Origin: a virus
Direction: 5' to 3' (one strand)
IMG/VR virus record: IMGVR_UViG_3300020478_000004
Span: 44,526-108,525 of that record
Length of the DNA stretch: 64,000 nt
Within the stretch, counting starts at the first letter, position 1. The number at the start of each line of letters is the position of its first letter. Shown one piece after another: positions 51,918-59,940 of the stretch. Both the position numbers and the translations under genes were made by a program. The notes under the pieces are model-generated. The model did no database searches, was not told the DNA's origin, and saw nothing but the letters and a program-made list of their open reading frames with translations.

Positions 51918-53441
51918 TTAATCGTCTATTTGAGCTTTCTGCAAAGTACCACTGTAATCAACAAATACTGATTTCCATTCAGTACAATTATCAATCATAC
52001 TATGCCCAGCTTCACGATGCCCGTTACCAGTTCCTTTAGTACCACCGAACGGTAATTGTATTTCTGCACCGATTGTAGACGAATTAATGTAAGTAATGCC
52101 TGTATCAATTTCATGTAATGCTTTAAAGGCAAAATTTACATTCGCCGTATAGACAGCGGCCGATAATCCGTACTTACTATTATTAACCATATCTATGACT
52201 TCATCTGTATCACTAAATGATACTATAGCTACTACAGGACCAAATACTTCTTCCTGGGCTATCATATCATTTTGATCTACATCTGTTATTACTGTAGGTG
52301 TATAGAACCAACCATATGTTTCTGTAAACGTACCATACTTTTCATCTATATCATTAGTTGGATATTGATTTATTTTACCCCCACATAATACTTTATTGTT
52401 AACTGATGCTTCTGTTACCATTGTATGAATCTTCTTTAATGCTTTCTCATTAATAACAGGACCCATATCAACTTTATCATCTAAGCCGTCGCCTATGAAC
52501 AACGACTCTGCTCGTTTAACAAGTTTATCTGTAAAGTCAGCTTTAAGACTGTCGTGTACAAATACTCTAGAACACGCTGTACAACGCTGACCTGATGTGC
52601 CGAATGCACCCCATACAACACCATCTACTGCTAGATCAATATCAGCATCTTCCATTACAACTATTGCATTTTTACCACCCATCTCTAATGAGTATGGTAC
52701 CATACGTTCTGAACATCTAGTTGCAATTTGATAACCTGTTACAGTTGATCCTGTAAATGATACAAACTTAACAGTAGGATTATCTACTAATGGTTGTCCA
52801 GCTGATGGTCCATATCCTGTAACTACATTAAACACTCCTGCTGGAAGTCCTGCTTCTTCGAATACCATTGCTAGTCTGCATACACTTAATGGTGTATCCT
52901 CTGCAGGTTTAATAACCATTGTGTTACCGGCTACAAGGGCAGGGAAGGCCTTCCATGACGGAATGGCTATTGGAAAATTCCAAGGAGTAATTGCTCCAAT
53001 GACGCCTATCGGCATCCTCATGGACATACAGAACTTATCGTTCAGTTCTGAAGGAACAACTTGTCCTCCTAATCTCCGACCTTCACCTGCCGCATAGTAA
53101 CCCATGTCAATTGCTTCTTGGACATCGCCTCGTGTTTCAGATAATGGCTTACCCATTTCTTGGGTCATTACTTTTGCTATATCTTCTTTATCACGCAACA
53201 GAATTTCTGCCGCTTTAAACATTATTTCACCCCGTTTGGGTGCTGGCATCTTACGCCACGTTTTGAATGCCTTCGCGGCCGCCTCAACCGCATTATCTAT
53301 ATCTTCTTTGTTACTGTCTTGTACAGTAGCGATTACTTTAGTACAGTGAGCGGGATTGGTGACTTCAAAAGTCTTGCCAGAAGCCGAGTCTACCCATTGC
53401 CCACCAATGTAATTTTTATAATCAGTTCTGAATATATTCAT
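51918..53441 (-). CDS. Aldehyde dehydrogenase (aminoadipate-/glutamate-semialdehyde type)
   Basis: 507 residues. ITPWNFPIAIPSWK, FTGSTVTGYQI (NAD), LEMGGKNAIVV (general base Glu) and GQRCTACSRVFV (nucleophile Cys) form the complete ALDH set. The exact substrate is not set by motifs; together with saccharopine dehydrogenase and PRODH, aminoadipate semialdehyde or glutamate semialdehyde are the natural candidates. A TAAATA late motif lies upstream at 53472. Confidence 0.92.
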   Translation of the reverse strand: MNIFRTDYKNYIGGQWVDSASGKTFEVTNPAHCTKVIATVQDSNKEDIDNAVEAAAKAFKTWRKMPAPKRGEIMFKAAEILLRDKEDIAKVMTQEMGKPLSETRGDVQEAIDMGYYAAGEGRRLGGQVVPSELNDKFCMSMRMPIGVIGAITPWNFPIAIPSWKAFPALVAGNTMVIKPAEDTPLSVCRLAMVFEEAGLPAGVFNVVTGYGPSAGQPLVDNPTVKFVSFTGSTVTGYQIATRCSERMVPYSLEMGGKNAIVVMEDADIDLAVDGVVWGAFGTSGQRCTACSRVFVHDSLKADFTDKLVKRAESLFIGDGLDDKVDMGPVINEKALKKIHTMVTEASVNNKVLCGGKINQYPTNDIDEKYGTFTETYGWFYTPTVITDVDQNDMIAQEEVFGPVVAIVSFSDTDEVIDMVNNSKYGLSAAVYTANVNFAFKALHEIDTGITYINSSTIGAEIQLPFGGTKGTGNGHREAGHSMIDNCTEWKSVFVDYSGTLQKAQIDD

Positions 53442-53471
53442 TGGATCTCCTAGCTTGAATAATTATGTACG

Positions 53472-53477
53472 TATTTA
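53472..53477 (-). promoter_or_regulatory. Late promoter GTTAAATACG for aldehyde dehydrogenase
   Basis: TAAATA core leftward, about 30 bases before ATG 53441, with GGAGATCC ribosome site between. Suggests late expression of the ALDH-thioredoxin group. Confidence 0.5.
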
Positions 53478-53483
53478 ACTCTT

Positions 53484-53831
<348 letters not shown>

Positions 53832-53921
53832 TTATGTTATTAAATGATATAATAGTCCACCAACTATATACACTACTGTTGGTGCACCTACAAAAAATAA
53901 TGCAACTTCTAATCCAGTCAT
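53832..53921 (-). CDS. Micro membrane protein (29 aa)
   Basis: One hydrophobic helix (VALFFVGAPTVVYIVGGLLY). ATG overlaps the stop of the oxidoreductase gene (ATGA), so it is translationally coupled. Lies between the oxidoreductase and ferredoxin genes. Confidence 0.55.
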   Translation of the reverse strand: MTGLEVALFFVGAPTVVYIVGGLLYHLIT

Positions 53922-54862
53922 GTTGATACCAACTCCTTTGCTTTGGCTTGTTTAGCCATTTGGTCAGCTTTGAGCTTTTCCTTCATAGCTAACTTCCGTT
54001 CCTTCTTCTCTGTTTTTAATCTATCAATTACTACTTGTGCTTCTTCAGTTATATACTCACGCTGAACAAAGCGTCCACCTATCTGTTCACTATCCTTCAT
54101 TTCATCTAGACCTTCCATACTCTGTTTGCCAATCTCTAATATACATGGTGTATACAATTGTACAAACGTAGGTCCAACTTCACGTGCAATATGAACAGCA
54201 TTCTTAATAACTTCTTCAACTCTATTAGGTTTACTTACTGTAAGCATAGTAGAGTAATGACAGCCTGCTTCTTTGGCTATCTCAACTAAACGGACCTTAT
54301 CAAAGTTCTTACCCTTTGGAGCCATTTTAGCAACAAAGCCTTTTTGCATAAGTCCACTCTCTTGACCACCTGTATTAGCATACAACTCGTTATCAAAACA
54401 TATAGTTGTAAAGCGTTCTTGCCTAAACCATGATTGCATAGTCATATCTAATCCAATATCAACTGTAGCACCATCACCAGCTAGAACTATTACATCTTTA
54501 ATCTTATCTGGAAAACGACATCGTAATGCACGGACTAGTCCACTAGCAATAGCATTTTGATTACCAAACAAGCTGTGGATATTATTAACAGCTACATGGG
54601 GGAATACTAAACTAGTACAGCCAGTTGATCCTACAAATACTGTATCTTCTGGGTTTGGTATACTAGCCATAATATAACGAAACGCTATACTCTCTGGACA
54701 ACCCGCACATAAGCTATGTTGTTCAATTAATTCTTTACTTGAGCCTATATCTTTCCACCCTCTATCTTCTTTACCATACGTAGCATTATCAACTAAATCT
54801 TGATATTCAGGTGGCATAATATCAGCTAAATCTTCACATAATACAATCTTCTCTTTTGACAT
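53918..54862 (-). CDS. 2-Oxoacid:ferredoxin oxidoreductase, beta (TPP-binding) subunit
   Basis: 314 residues. LCAGCPESIAFRYI, VGSTGCTSLVFP, IVLAGDGATVDIGLD (TPP/Mg loop) and CFDNELYANTGGQESG are beta-subunit landmarks of pyruvate-type oxidoreductases. This enzyme splits a 2-oxoacid to acyl-CoA and reduces ferredoxin. The alpha and gamma subunits are not in this window; they may lie outside it or be host-made. The C-terminal 40 residues are a Lys/Glu/Ala-rich helix not usual in the family. Confidence 0.85.
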   Translation of the reverse strand: MSKEKIVLCEDLADIMPPEYQDLVDNATYGKEDRGWKDIGSSKELIEQHSLCAGCPESIAFRYIMASIPNPEDTVFVGSTGCTSLVFPHVAVNNIHSLFGNQNAIASGLVRALRCRFPDKIKDVIVLAGDGATVDIGLDMTMQSWFRQERFTTICFDNELYANTGGQESGLMQKGFVAKMAPKGKNFDKVRLVEIAKEAGCHYSTMLTVSKPNRVEEVIKNAVHIAREVGPTFVQLYTPCILEIGKQSMEGLDEMKDSEQIGGRFVQREYITEEAQVVIDRLKTEKKERKLAMKEKLKADQMAKQAKAKELVST

Positions 54863-54880
54863 AATAGTTTTCCTTAATGT

Positions 54881-54902
54881 AACAGAATAACGTGATTCTG
54901 TT
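54881..54902. repeat. 8-bp inverted repeat AACAGAAT/ATTCTGTT
   Basis: Perfect arms with six-base loop, between micro-ORF 54901 and the oxidoreductase start. No T tract, so an operator or RNA hairpin is more likely than a terminator. Confidence 0.5.
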
Positions 54903-54975
54903 ATCTATCGCCACATATACCTTTTGCTAAGATTACCATCAGTACTAATCCGATAACTGTAACCGCTAATGTCAT
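54901..54975 (-). CDS. Micro membrane protein (24 aa)
   Basis: One helix (LAVTVIGLVLMVILAKGI). TTTGGAG before ATG 54975. Very short, so only the ribosome site and hydrophobicity support it. Confidence 0.4.
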   Translation of the reverse strand: MTLAVTVIGLVLMVILAKGICGDR

Positions 54976-55034
54976 GTGTTCTCCAAAGTGTTACTGCGGG
55001 CCCTGTCAAAGCGACCCACATCACAAAGCACTCG

Positions 55035-55256
55035 TTACTTACGAGTAAAGATAGCATAGATCACGCCCACGGATGCCAATCCAACAACACCTTGAGCTCC
55101 TAAGGTAGTAATAATAGCACTAATACCACCTATGATATCGCCACCAATAAATGGTACAGCTTTACCAAATATGACCTGCATAACAATACCTAAAGCTAGT
55201 AAGCTAATACCAGCTTCAGTTAACTTTTTGATCCATCCTATAATTTGATCAAACAT
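55035..55256 (-). CDS. Small two-helix membrane protein (holin- or pilin-like)
   Basis: 73 residues, AAAGGAGC before ATG 55256. Helices near 15-32 and 44-70 with small residues (GGDIIGGISAIITTLGAQG). I recall close relatives in pelagic phages. Holin would be consistent with size, but no lysis gene is adjacent. Confidence 0.55.
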   Translation of the reverse strand: MFDQIIGWIKKLTEAGISLLALGIVMQVIFGKAVPFIGGDIIGGISAIITTLGAQGVVGLASVGVIYAIFTRK

Positions 55257-55603
55257 TCAATTTGCTCCTTTCGTAATTGAGCCGCGAAGCGGATCGCTCC
55301 GCATTAAGCCGAGAATCGGTAAGCTAGATTTTTATACTAGTACGAAGTACTTGCGGTTACGCAAAAAACGGTACCTCCGATTTGGCCTTCTACTGTAACT
55401 CTACCCTATAAAATAGCCTGCATTTACGATGCCTTAAATTGCCCTAAAAACGCTCTAAATGGCTCTTAAACGTCGAATAAGCATCTAACTGCTACTCTGA
55501 CACACAAACGCCTTATAAAGACGTCTATGCACGTTTAAAGCACCATATAAACTACAAGCTAGGACTAACGTCTAGCCTGCATAGCATAGGCGGAAAGACA
55601 AAG
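55257..55603. other. Non-coding gap with hairpin and phased GCYYTAAA repeats
   Basis: 347 bases without a convincing gene. It holds a GCGGA-TCGC-TCCGC hairpin (55289-55302) in the leader of the 55035 gene, a TAAGCCGAG...CGGTAAGC imperfect hairpin, and four TAAA units with a GCYY lead at 55435, 55445, 55456 and 55467. Possible promoter boxes near 55335-55360 are weak. Confidence 0.5.
55435..55470. repeat. Four TAAA units in helical phase
   Basis: TAAA at 55435, 55445, 55456 and 55467, each preceded by GCYY or CTCT. The 10-11 base spacing equals one DNA turn. Confidence 0.5.
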
Positions 55604-55726
55604 CTAACAATATATGCATAATAAAGGGTAGGTGCTCAATAACCAAACAATGCACGGAATCAATAATGCTATGATCCCTACCCAAATTGTGATGTTTAGT
55701 AATATTCTCTTGTAATTCTGTTCCAT
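55604..55726 (-). CDS. Small membrane protein (40 aa)
   Basis: Helix ILLNITIWVGIIALLIPCIVWLL inside; start ATG 55726 with no clear ribosome site. Supported mainly by hydrophobic pattern. Confidence 0.4.
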   Translation of the reverse strand: MEQNYKRILLNITIWVGIIALLIPCIVWLLSTYPLLCIYC

Positions 55727-55780
55727 ACTGTTATTAGCCCTATCAAACAGCCTATAACTACGTTAAACTGTAATTCTACA

Positions 55781-55876
55781 TTAAGTAGTTACTGTAGTAC
55801 CTGGATCACACATTACTGCACCAAAGTATACAGATACTACGACAATGGCTATAATCATCCACCATTTCATTTTCAT
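55781..55876 (-). CDS. Micro membrane protein (31 aa)
   Basis: ATG 55876 follows AAAGGAGAC. Sequence KWWMIIAIVVVSVYFGAVMC then a Thr tail; a longer frame exists upstream but lacks a ribosome site. The Cys after the helix could be a lipobox-like site. Confidence 0.5.
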   Translation of the reverse strand: MKMKWWMIIAIVVVSVYFGAVMCDPGTTVTT

Positions 55877-56169
55877 AGTAGTCTCCTTTACAAGTATAAC
55901 GCTTAAGATAGCGAAGGGAATACTCCGCTTATGTGCTACGATGAAGCTGTAGCTACTCACAATATGTTGTGTAATACACGAAGCATATTGCATATATTAC
56001 TTATCTGTTTTACAGTCCGAAATGGGTATTTAGGGCTAAAAATTTGGGCTACGATTTTTTTAATAGAAGTACTTAGGCTTTTGAGGTGGTGATTTTACCC
56101 CTGCTCAACTGCTAAACTGCTACTTCATTTTTAATTACTACGCCCCGTGCCCCTCGCCTCAAGATTATT
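55877..56169. other. Non-coding stretch
   Basis: About 290 bases with AT-rich runs and no gene or clear promoter that I can support. Confidence 0.4.
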
Positions 56170-56370
56170 TTAAAATTTATGTTTCTTTCTGAGAATTTTT
56201 AATTTCTTCATCACCTTCTCGAACTCGGGATGATCGCTGTTTCGTACGCCTAGATTTCTTTGTAGCCACGCAACGTTGCTCGCGAACATATCGCTACACT
56301 CGTCTAGGTTACGCCTACTGTTGGGTACGTCCATGTCTAAGGGTATCACCCTAGTAACTCTTAAGCTCAT
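56170..56370 (-). CDS. Small basic protein (66 aa)
   Basis: GGAGGCCC precedes ATG 56370. NLDECSDMFASNVAWLQRNLGV is a helix pair; the C terminus is Lys-rich. Coupled by ATGA to the gene upstream. Confidence 0.5.
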   Translation of the reverse strand: MSLRVTRVIPLDMDVPNSRRNLDECSDMFASNVAWLQRNLGVRNSDHPEFEKVMKKLKILRKKHKF

Positions 56371-56474
56371 GCTGGGCCTCCATCGTTATCGTTGTCGTTA
56401 CGGAACCACCATGTAAGCCATGCGGCTAAACATAAGGTCCCTATAATCTGTAATGTCTGTGCTAGTCCTACCAT
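56367..56474 (-). CDS. Micro membrane protein (35 aa)
   Basis: Hydrophobic helix (GLAQTLQIIGTLCLAAWLTWW) and an acidic Asn/Asp tail; stop overlaps the next start (ATGA). No strong ribosome site. Confidence 0.5.
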   Translation of the reverse strand: MVGLAQTLQIIGTLCLAAWLTWWFRNDNDNDGGPA

Positions 56475-56504
56475 AGTGTTGTCCTATGATGTGTTATAAA
56501 TGAA

Positions 56505-56526
56505 CATAGGGCCCGGAGGCCCTATG
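56505..56526 (-). terminator. Hairpin terminator after 56547-56906
   Basis: CATAGGGCC-CGGA-GGCCCTATG. A T-rich run (TTCATTTAT) follows on the leftward strand. Confidence 0.6.
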
Positions 56527-56546
56527 CATCCTCCCTATACGATACT

Positions 56547-56906
56547 CTATGTAGTGTATCGCTCCCCAGTGAATATGTTAACCATATCAACGCCGGGACC
56601 CATAGCCGCCCTCGCTTCGAATCTCTCCTCAGCTATTTGCTCTGGGCTTCTTAGCTTTTGTGCCTTCTTGTATGCTTCAATAGCCTCAGCATCTTCTATT
56701 GCTCTTACTTCGATGCTCTTGTCTACTACTGCTTGAGTAATAAGACCTAACGCACAAAAGTCATTCAGCATATCACTGAATGGTATCCTGCCATTGCTAT
56801 CCCAACGGAATACTGTATCCTGGCCGGTCTTGCTATTGTGCATGACCATCCCACTGTTGAAATGCTCTTTGATTTTGTTGATTGTGTAGCCCGTCTGTGT
56901 CTTCAT
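56547..56906 (-). CDS. Conserved early phage protein (119 aa)
   Basis: DTVFRWDSNGRIPFSDMLNDFCALGLIT is a conserved core, followed by a long helix. I recall similar proteins in many phages of marine and other proteobacteria. GAGGG before ATG 56906; own consensus promoter. Confidence 0.55.
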   Translation of the reverse strand: MKTQTGYTINKIKEHFNSGMVMHNSKTGQDTVFRWDSNGRIPFSDMLNDFCALGLITQAVVDKSIEVRAIEDAEAIEAYKKAQKLRSPEQIAEERFEARAAMGPGVDMVNIFTGERYTT

Positions 56907-56936
56907 CTGTATACCCTCTCGTCTAATTATATATAC

Positions 56937-56965
56937 AGTATAGTCTCAAAGGGCTACAATGTCAA
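56937..56965 (-). promoter_or_regulatory. Early promoter TTGACA-N17-TATACT
   Basis: Leftward; drives 56547-56906. GG precedes the -35 box. Confidence 0.8.
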
Positions 56966-57005
56966 CCTTTTTTTGGTCCTGTAACCCTTTGAATTGCTTG
57001 GGCTA

Positions 57006-57098
57006 TTAAGTGGCTATTAGAATAATCACTATGATCACAGCCGCGATCACGCCGATCTTGCCTAATTTTGAGCCCCAGATATTGCTTATGAAGTCCAT
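57006..57098 (-). CDS. Micro membrane protein (30 aa)
   Basis: GAGGAGGA before ATG 57098. Short N terminus (DFISNIWGSKLG) and helix IGVIAAVIIVIILIA. Confidence 0.55.
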   Translation of the reverse strand: MDFISNIWGSKLGKIGVIAAVIIVIILIAT

Positions 57099-57119
57099 AA
57101 GTCCTCCTCTATTATGTAT

Positions 57120-57148
57120 ATATTAGCATCTAATTTGGGTGGTGTCAA
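57120..57148 (-). promoter_or_regulatory. Early promoter TTGACA-N17-TAATAT
   Basis: Leftward; drives the micro membrane protein 57006-57098 and may read on into 56547. Confidence 0.7.
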
Positions 57149-57161
57149 TGGTGGATCCGCC

Positions 57162-57208
57162 AAAAAAAGCCCCCTGGTAAAAGTCGAGGGCACAACTCTA
57201 CCAGGGGG
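57162..57208 (-). terminator. Strong terminator after AAA+ ATPase gene
   Basis: Leftward strand: CCCCCTGGTA pairs with TACCAGGGGG, followed by seven T. Ten paired bases. Confidence 0.9.
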
Positions 57209-57210
57209 TC

Positions 57211-57230
57211 GGGTCCAACTAAATGGACCC
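57211..57230 (-). other. Second hairpin GGGTCCA/TGGACCC
   Basis: Seven-base arms just upstream of the terminator in the transcript. Possibly supports 3' end stability. Confidence 0.5.
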
Positions 57231-57262
57231 TATCACAGTATACGGAGCTTCTTTTGAGGGCA

Positions 57263-58267
57263 TTAGCTTCGACGTAGTACTGTGTTCTCGGCCATCGCTT
57301 GCCAGTTGTCTGGAAATGCTTTAGCCAAGTCTGCTACCTTTAAGACAGTCCTTAAAGATAATTCTCTTAAGCCCTTCTTATTAATGTCGATGAAGTCCAC
57401 AACCTCTTCGTGTACTCCCTCGGAAAGCTGATGTTCTTTCAGCATACCATCACCGACAATCTGTTTAATACGTAACATCTTCTCACGTTCGGTATCAATT
57501 GTAAGGTCGATGTAATGACATCTACTCTCAATCGCCATTAAGTGATCTCGCAACTTCTTCGACTTAACATTGTCGAACTTAATATTAGTTATGAAGATCG
57601 CTGAACCCTTGAACTCGAAGTGATCCGGAACACCCTCGTTACGCAACTTGAATGAATCTGTGTTCCAACAAATCCTACGTGACTTCTTAGAATCCAAAGC
57701 CGCTTTTAAAATGTTAAGACTTAGATCGTCCTGTAACACTGAGTCACAATCGTCAAAGACTAAAACGTTATCCTTGTCCGCATAGTTGAACAGTTTACAG
57801 TACAACCCAATCGCCGACATCGCACCCTTAACAAATTCGAACTTCTTCGGACGGTCATCGTTTGCGATCTCATGTACAAGATCATGCTTGGCAAGTACTT
57901 TCTCTACACCGAAGCTCTTACCAACGCCTGGAGGGCCTGTTACGATCATCGCACGTACAGTTCCCTTCTTGCAAGCCTTCGTCATATCCTCTAGGATATC
58001 GAAACGCTCACGTATACGCTCAACGGTCTCTTCATCCGTCTCTTCACGTTTAGTTGCTTTCGCTTTGGTTGCCTCGTAGTCATCTGCAGAGTCAACCTTG
58101 ATCTTAATGTTACGATCAGGGAAGCCTGCAATTGCACGACCATCGACTGTTACGTAGCCGCCTTGAGCACCTACTTTGAATTCTTCCACTAGTGGAAAAA
58201 CCATTCCGGCAAGCTCTACGTCTTTGCCGCGGATTTTATAAGATCCAGTTTTTATTCTGATTTGCAT
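57263..58267 (-). CDS. AAA+ ATPase
   Basis: 334 residues. Walker A is VTGPPGVGKSF (about 109-119), Walker B VLVFDDCDSVL, and NTDSF and FITN match sensor regions. The N-terminal 75 residues look like a separate small domain. Such ATPases are frequent in early regions of phages of marine alphaproteobacteria; the role is not known to me. Its promoter lies 40 bases upstream. Confidence 0.85.
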   Translation of the reverse strand: MQIRIKTGSYKIRGKDVELAGMVFPLVEEFKVGAQGGYVTVDGRAIAGFPDRNIKIKVDSADDYEATKAKATKREETDEETVERIRERFDILEDMTKACKKGTVRAMIVTGPPGVGKSFGVEKVLAKHDLVHEIANDDRPKKFEFVKGAMSAIGLYCKLFNYADKDNVLVFDDCDSVLQDDLSLNILKAALDSKKSRRICWNTDSFKLRNEGVPDHFEFKGSAIFITNIKFDNVKSKKLRDHLMAIESRCHYIDLTIDTEREKMLRIKQIVGDGMLKEHQLSEGVHEEVVDFIDINKKGLRELSLRTVLKVADLAKAFPDNWQAMAENTVLRRS

Positions 58268-58310
58268 ATTGCCCTCTATCTGTTGTGGTTAATTTCTAAC
58301 TGTTAACTAT

Positions 58311-58339
58311 AGTATACTCTCATGCATACGTAAAGTCAA
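58311..58339 (-). promoter_or_regulatory. Early promoter TTGACT-N17-TATACT
   Basis: Leftward; for the AAA+ ATPase. Confidence 0.8.
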
Positions 58340-58342
58340 CCC

Positions 58343-58492
58343 CTAAATTAAAATATTTCCTATTGTTTGAATGACCCCGCCCAGGAACACAATAAGAACT
58401 CCCAGGATGTGAATGAGCATCGAAAGGATACCGAAGTACCATAACACCCATACCGCACAAGCTATCGCGAACCACTTCCATATCGTTCTCAT
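58343..58492 (-). CDS. Small membrane protein (49 aa)
   Basis: AGGAGGG before ATG 58492. Two hydrophobic stretches (AIACAVWVLWYFGIL and ILGVLIVFLGGVIQTI). TAATG overlap with the gene upstream. Confidence 0.55.
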   Translation of the reverse strand: MRTIWKWFAIACAVWVLWYFGILSMLIHILGVLIVFLGGVIQTIGNILI

Positions 58493-58725
58493 TAGCCCTC
58501 CTGGTTGGTTTCAAGTTTCTGGAGTTCCTTAACCATGTCAAGGAATTTGTTGAACATCAGATCGATCCTGGATTCTTGCTCCGTGAATCTGTAGTCTTCT
58601 CCCTTGGGGATACAAATTGCTTCGTAGCCTGCCTTCTGGATAGAAGCTGATGCTTTGTTGCAGGTATCCAGGTCGCCATAGACCACCTGGAGATTCAGCG
58701 CCGCCGCTATAAGGAGAAACTTCAT
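58492..58725 (-). CDS. Small secreted protein (77 aa)
   Basis: From ATG 58725, fixed by GGGGAGG. Signal peptide LLIAAALNLQVVYG, two Cys (DTCNKA, AICIPKG), helical C terminus. Coupled to both neighbours by TAATG. Confidence 0.55.
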   Translation of the reverse strand: MKFLLIAAALNLQVVYGDLDTCNKASASIQKAGYEAICIPKGEDYRFTEQESRIDLMFNKFLDMVKELQKLETNQEG

Positions 58726-58979
58726 TAGTATTCCTCCCCGTAGTAGCCGTAGTCTTCGTCGGTACCCCAACCAGCACTGGCCAACGCACTCTCGTGGTCA
58801 CCATCCATGCTGTCGTCGAAATCGTCTTCCATGAAACGATCTGACAATTCGTTGCTGTCCATCATGTCAGCAACATCGTCCTCACTCATGTACTTCACGC
58901 ACATAGTGACAGCGTCGATCGGATTGATCAACCCTTCTTCTACCATTTCCAGGAATTTGTTTGTTTGTTCTCTTGCCAT
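58725..58979 (-). CDS. Conserved small acidic protein (84 aa)
   Basis: FLEMVEEGLINPIDAVTMCVKYMSEDDVADM is a helical motif I recall from many phages; the C terminus is a string of Asp, Glu and Tyr. First gene of a three-gene leftward unit behind a consensus promoter. Confidence 0.6.
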   Translation of the reverse strand: MAREQTNKFLEMVEEGLINPIDAVTMCVKYMSEDDVADMMDSNELSDRFMEDDFDDSMDGDHESALASAGWGTDEDYGYYGEEY

Positions 58980-59009
58980 TTTGCCCTCGCTTTGTTAATT
59001 GTTAAGTAT

Positions 59010-59038
59010 ATAATAGCACCTAATATCCACAATGTCAA
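59010..59038 (-). promoter_or_regulatory. Early promoter TTGACA-N17-TATTAT
   Basis: Leftward; for 58725-58979 and the two genes after it. Confidence 0.8.
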
Positions 59039-59050
59039 CCATTTTTTTTC

Positions 59051-59071
59051 TTCAATGATTTCAATGACTTA
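59051..59071 (-). repeat. 21-bp repeat TAAGTCATTGAAATCATTGAA
   Basis: One of three copies (others 63140 and 63235). It contains TCATTGAA twice with nine-base period and ends 12 bases upstream of the -35 box. Confidence 0.6.
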
Positions 59072-59225
59072 CGTCTTTGATCCAACATGGCCAATGACAC
59101 TCGGTCTCCTTTACGGCCCAAGTCGCTAACTCATTGATATTACTGCGGAAATACTCAACAACTGTGGGATCCTGGTAAGCCAGAGTGGCTCCGACCCCTA
59201 TTAGAATTCCTACCCAAATTCTCAT
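59061..59225 (-). CDS. Small secreted or anchored protein (54 aa)
   Basis: N-terminal hydrophobic segment (IWVGILIGVGATLAY), then a polar part with two Cys (TECHWPCW). ATG 59225 overlaps the stop of the 16-residue ORF. Its end contains one copy of the 21-bp repeat. Confidence 0.5.
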   Translation of the reverse strand: MRIWVGILIGVGATLAYQDPTVVEYFRSNINELATWAVKETECHWPCWIKDVSH

Positions 59226-59275
59226 TATATTAAGCTCGTTAATGCAATTAAAATTTCGTTAATTATCTGTCCCAT
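59225..59275 (-). CDS. Micro-ORF (16 aa), possible leader
   Basis: AAGGGGGT precedes ATG 59275; encodes a hydrophobic peptide (INEILIALTSLI). It overlaps the next start (TAATG), so it may only serve to couple translation. Confidence 0.35.
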   Translation of the reverse strand: MGQIINEILIALTSLI

Positions 59276-59305
59276 AATGTACCCCCTTAATTAATTGTTA
59301 ACTAC

Positions 59306-59334
59306 ATTATAGCAAATTGGATTGGTTTTGTCAA
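59306..59334 (-). promoter_or_regulatory. Early promoter TTGACA-N17-TATAAT (perfect)
   Basis: Leftward; both boxes are consensus. For 59061-59275. Confidence 0.85.
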
Positions 59335-59352
59335 CCGAAAAAGATGTGTCGC

Positions 59353-59502
59353 CTCGGGGGCCGATCATGGTTCCCCCGAGACTTGGGACGGTACCCGTCC
59401 CTAAATTTGGGCCTGACGCCTGCCCACTACATATACCGCGGGATTCTAGCGCCAGGCCCGAATCAGGTCTCCTCTCACCATAGAGGATGAGTCACCCGAC
59501 TC
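59353..59502 (-). ncRNA. Candidate structured RNA or 3' region with five hairpins
   Basis: No ORF. Stems: GAGTC/GACTC, CCTCT/AGAGG, an 11-base GGGCCTG-type stem (59409-59419 with 59449-59459, one mismatch), GGGACGG/CCGTCCC and CTCGGGGG/CCCCCGAG (59353-59360 with 59373-59380). The last is followed by CGACACATCTTTTTC, so it might also terminate. It lies right after 59511-59843. Confidence 0.45.
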
Positions 59503-59510
59503 TGCGTTAT

Positions 59511-59843
59511 TTAAGCGTCTGCTTCAGCTTCAGCTTTAACTAGATCGTTAATAGCTGGCTCAGGTGTTTCAACCTTAGCTGGTTTAGAAACCTTCACATT
59601 ACGCACCACGAACTCAGCGATAGCCGATTGGCTAGCCTCATCCTGGAACTTCTCGTGAGTTGAAAGGAACTTACAAACGTCAGCCTTGCTCATAGCTGTT
59701 TCCAGCTCGAGTAAATTGACATCGGTATGTCCGTTTTTGGTTAAGATTTTGAAACGACTTACATAGTCGTTCGCGAATCTTACTTTGGTTTTGCCGTTTG
59801 ATGTAGAAACACCAGCGACCGTGTAAGTTTTGCTTGTTGACAT
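59511..59843 (-). CDS. Conserved early protein (110 aa)
   Basis: From ATG 59843, set by AAAGGAGGCC. TKVRFANDYVSRFKILTKNGHTDVNLLELE is a beta-rich core, the C-terminal 30 residues are Ala/Glu-rich. Unknown, first gene after a consensus promoter. Confidence 0.5.
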   Translation of the reverse strand: MSTSKTYTVAGVSTSNGKTKVRFANDYVSRFKILTKNGHTDVNLLELETAMSKADVCKFLSTHEKFQDEASQSAIAEFVVRNVKVSKPAKVETPEPAINDLVKAEAEADA

Positions 59844-59881
59844 AATTTTGGCCTCCTTTAGCCTGTTCATTAAGTATGTAT

Positions 59882-59910
59882 ATAATAGCACTCTTTGGCC
59901 GAAATGTCAA
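59882..59910 (-). promoter_or_regulatory. Early promoter TTGACA-N17-TATTAT
   Basis: Leftward; for 59511-59843. Confidence 0.8.
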
Positions 59911-59940
59911 CCATTCCATTTACCAAAATGTGCCGCCTGC

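Noticed and set aside
55257-55603. Additional genes in the gap
   Set aside because: Only short frames without ribosome site or hydrophobic pattern are present.
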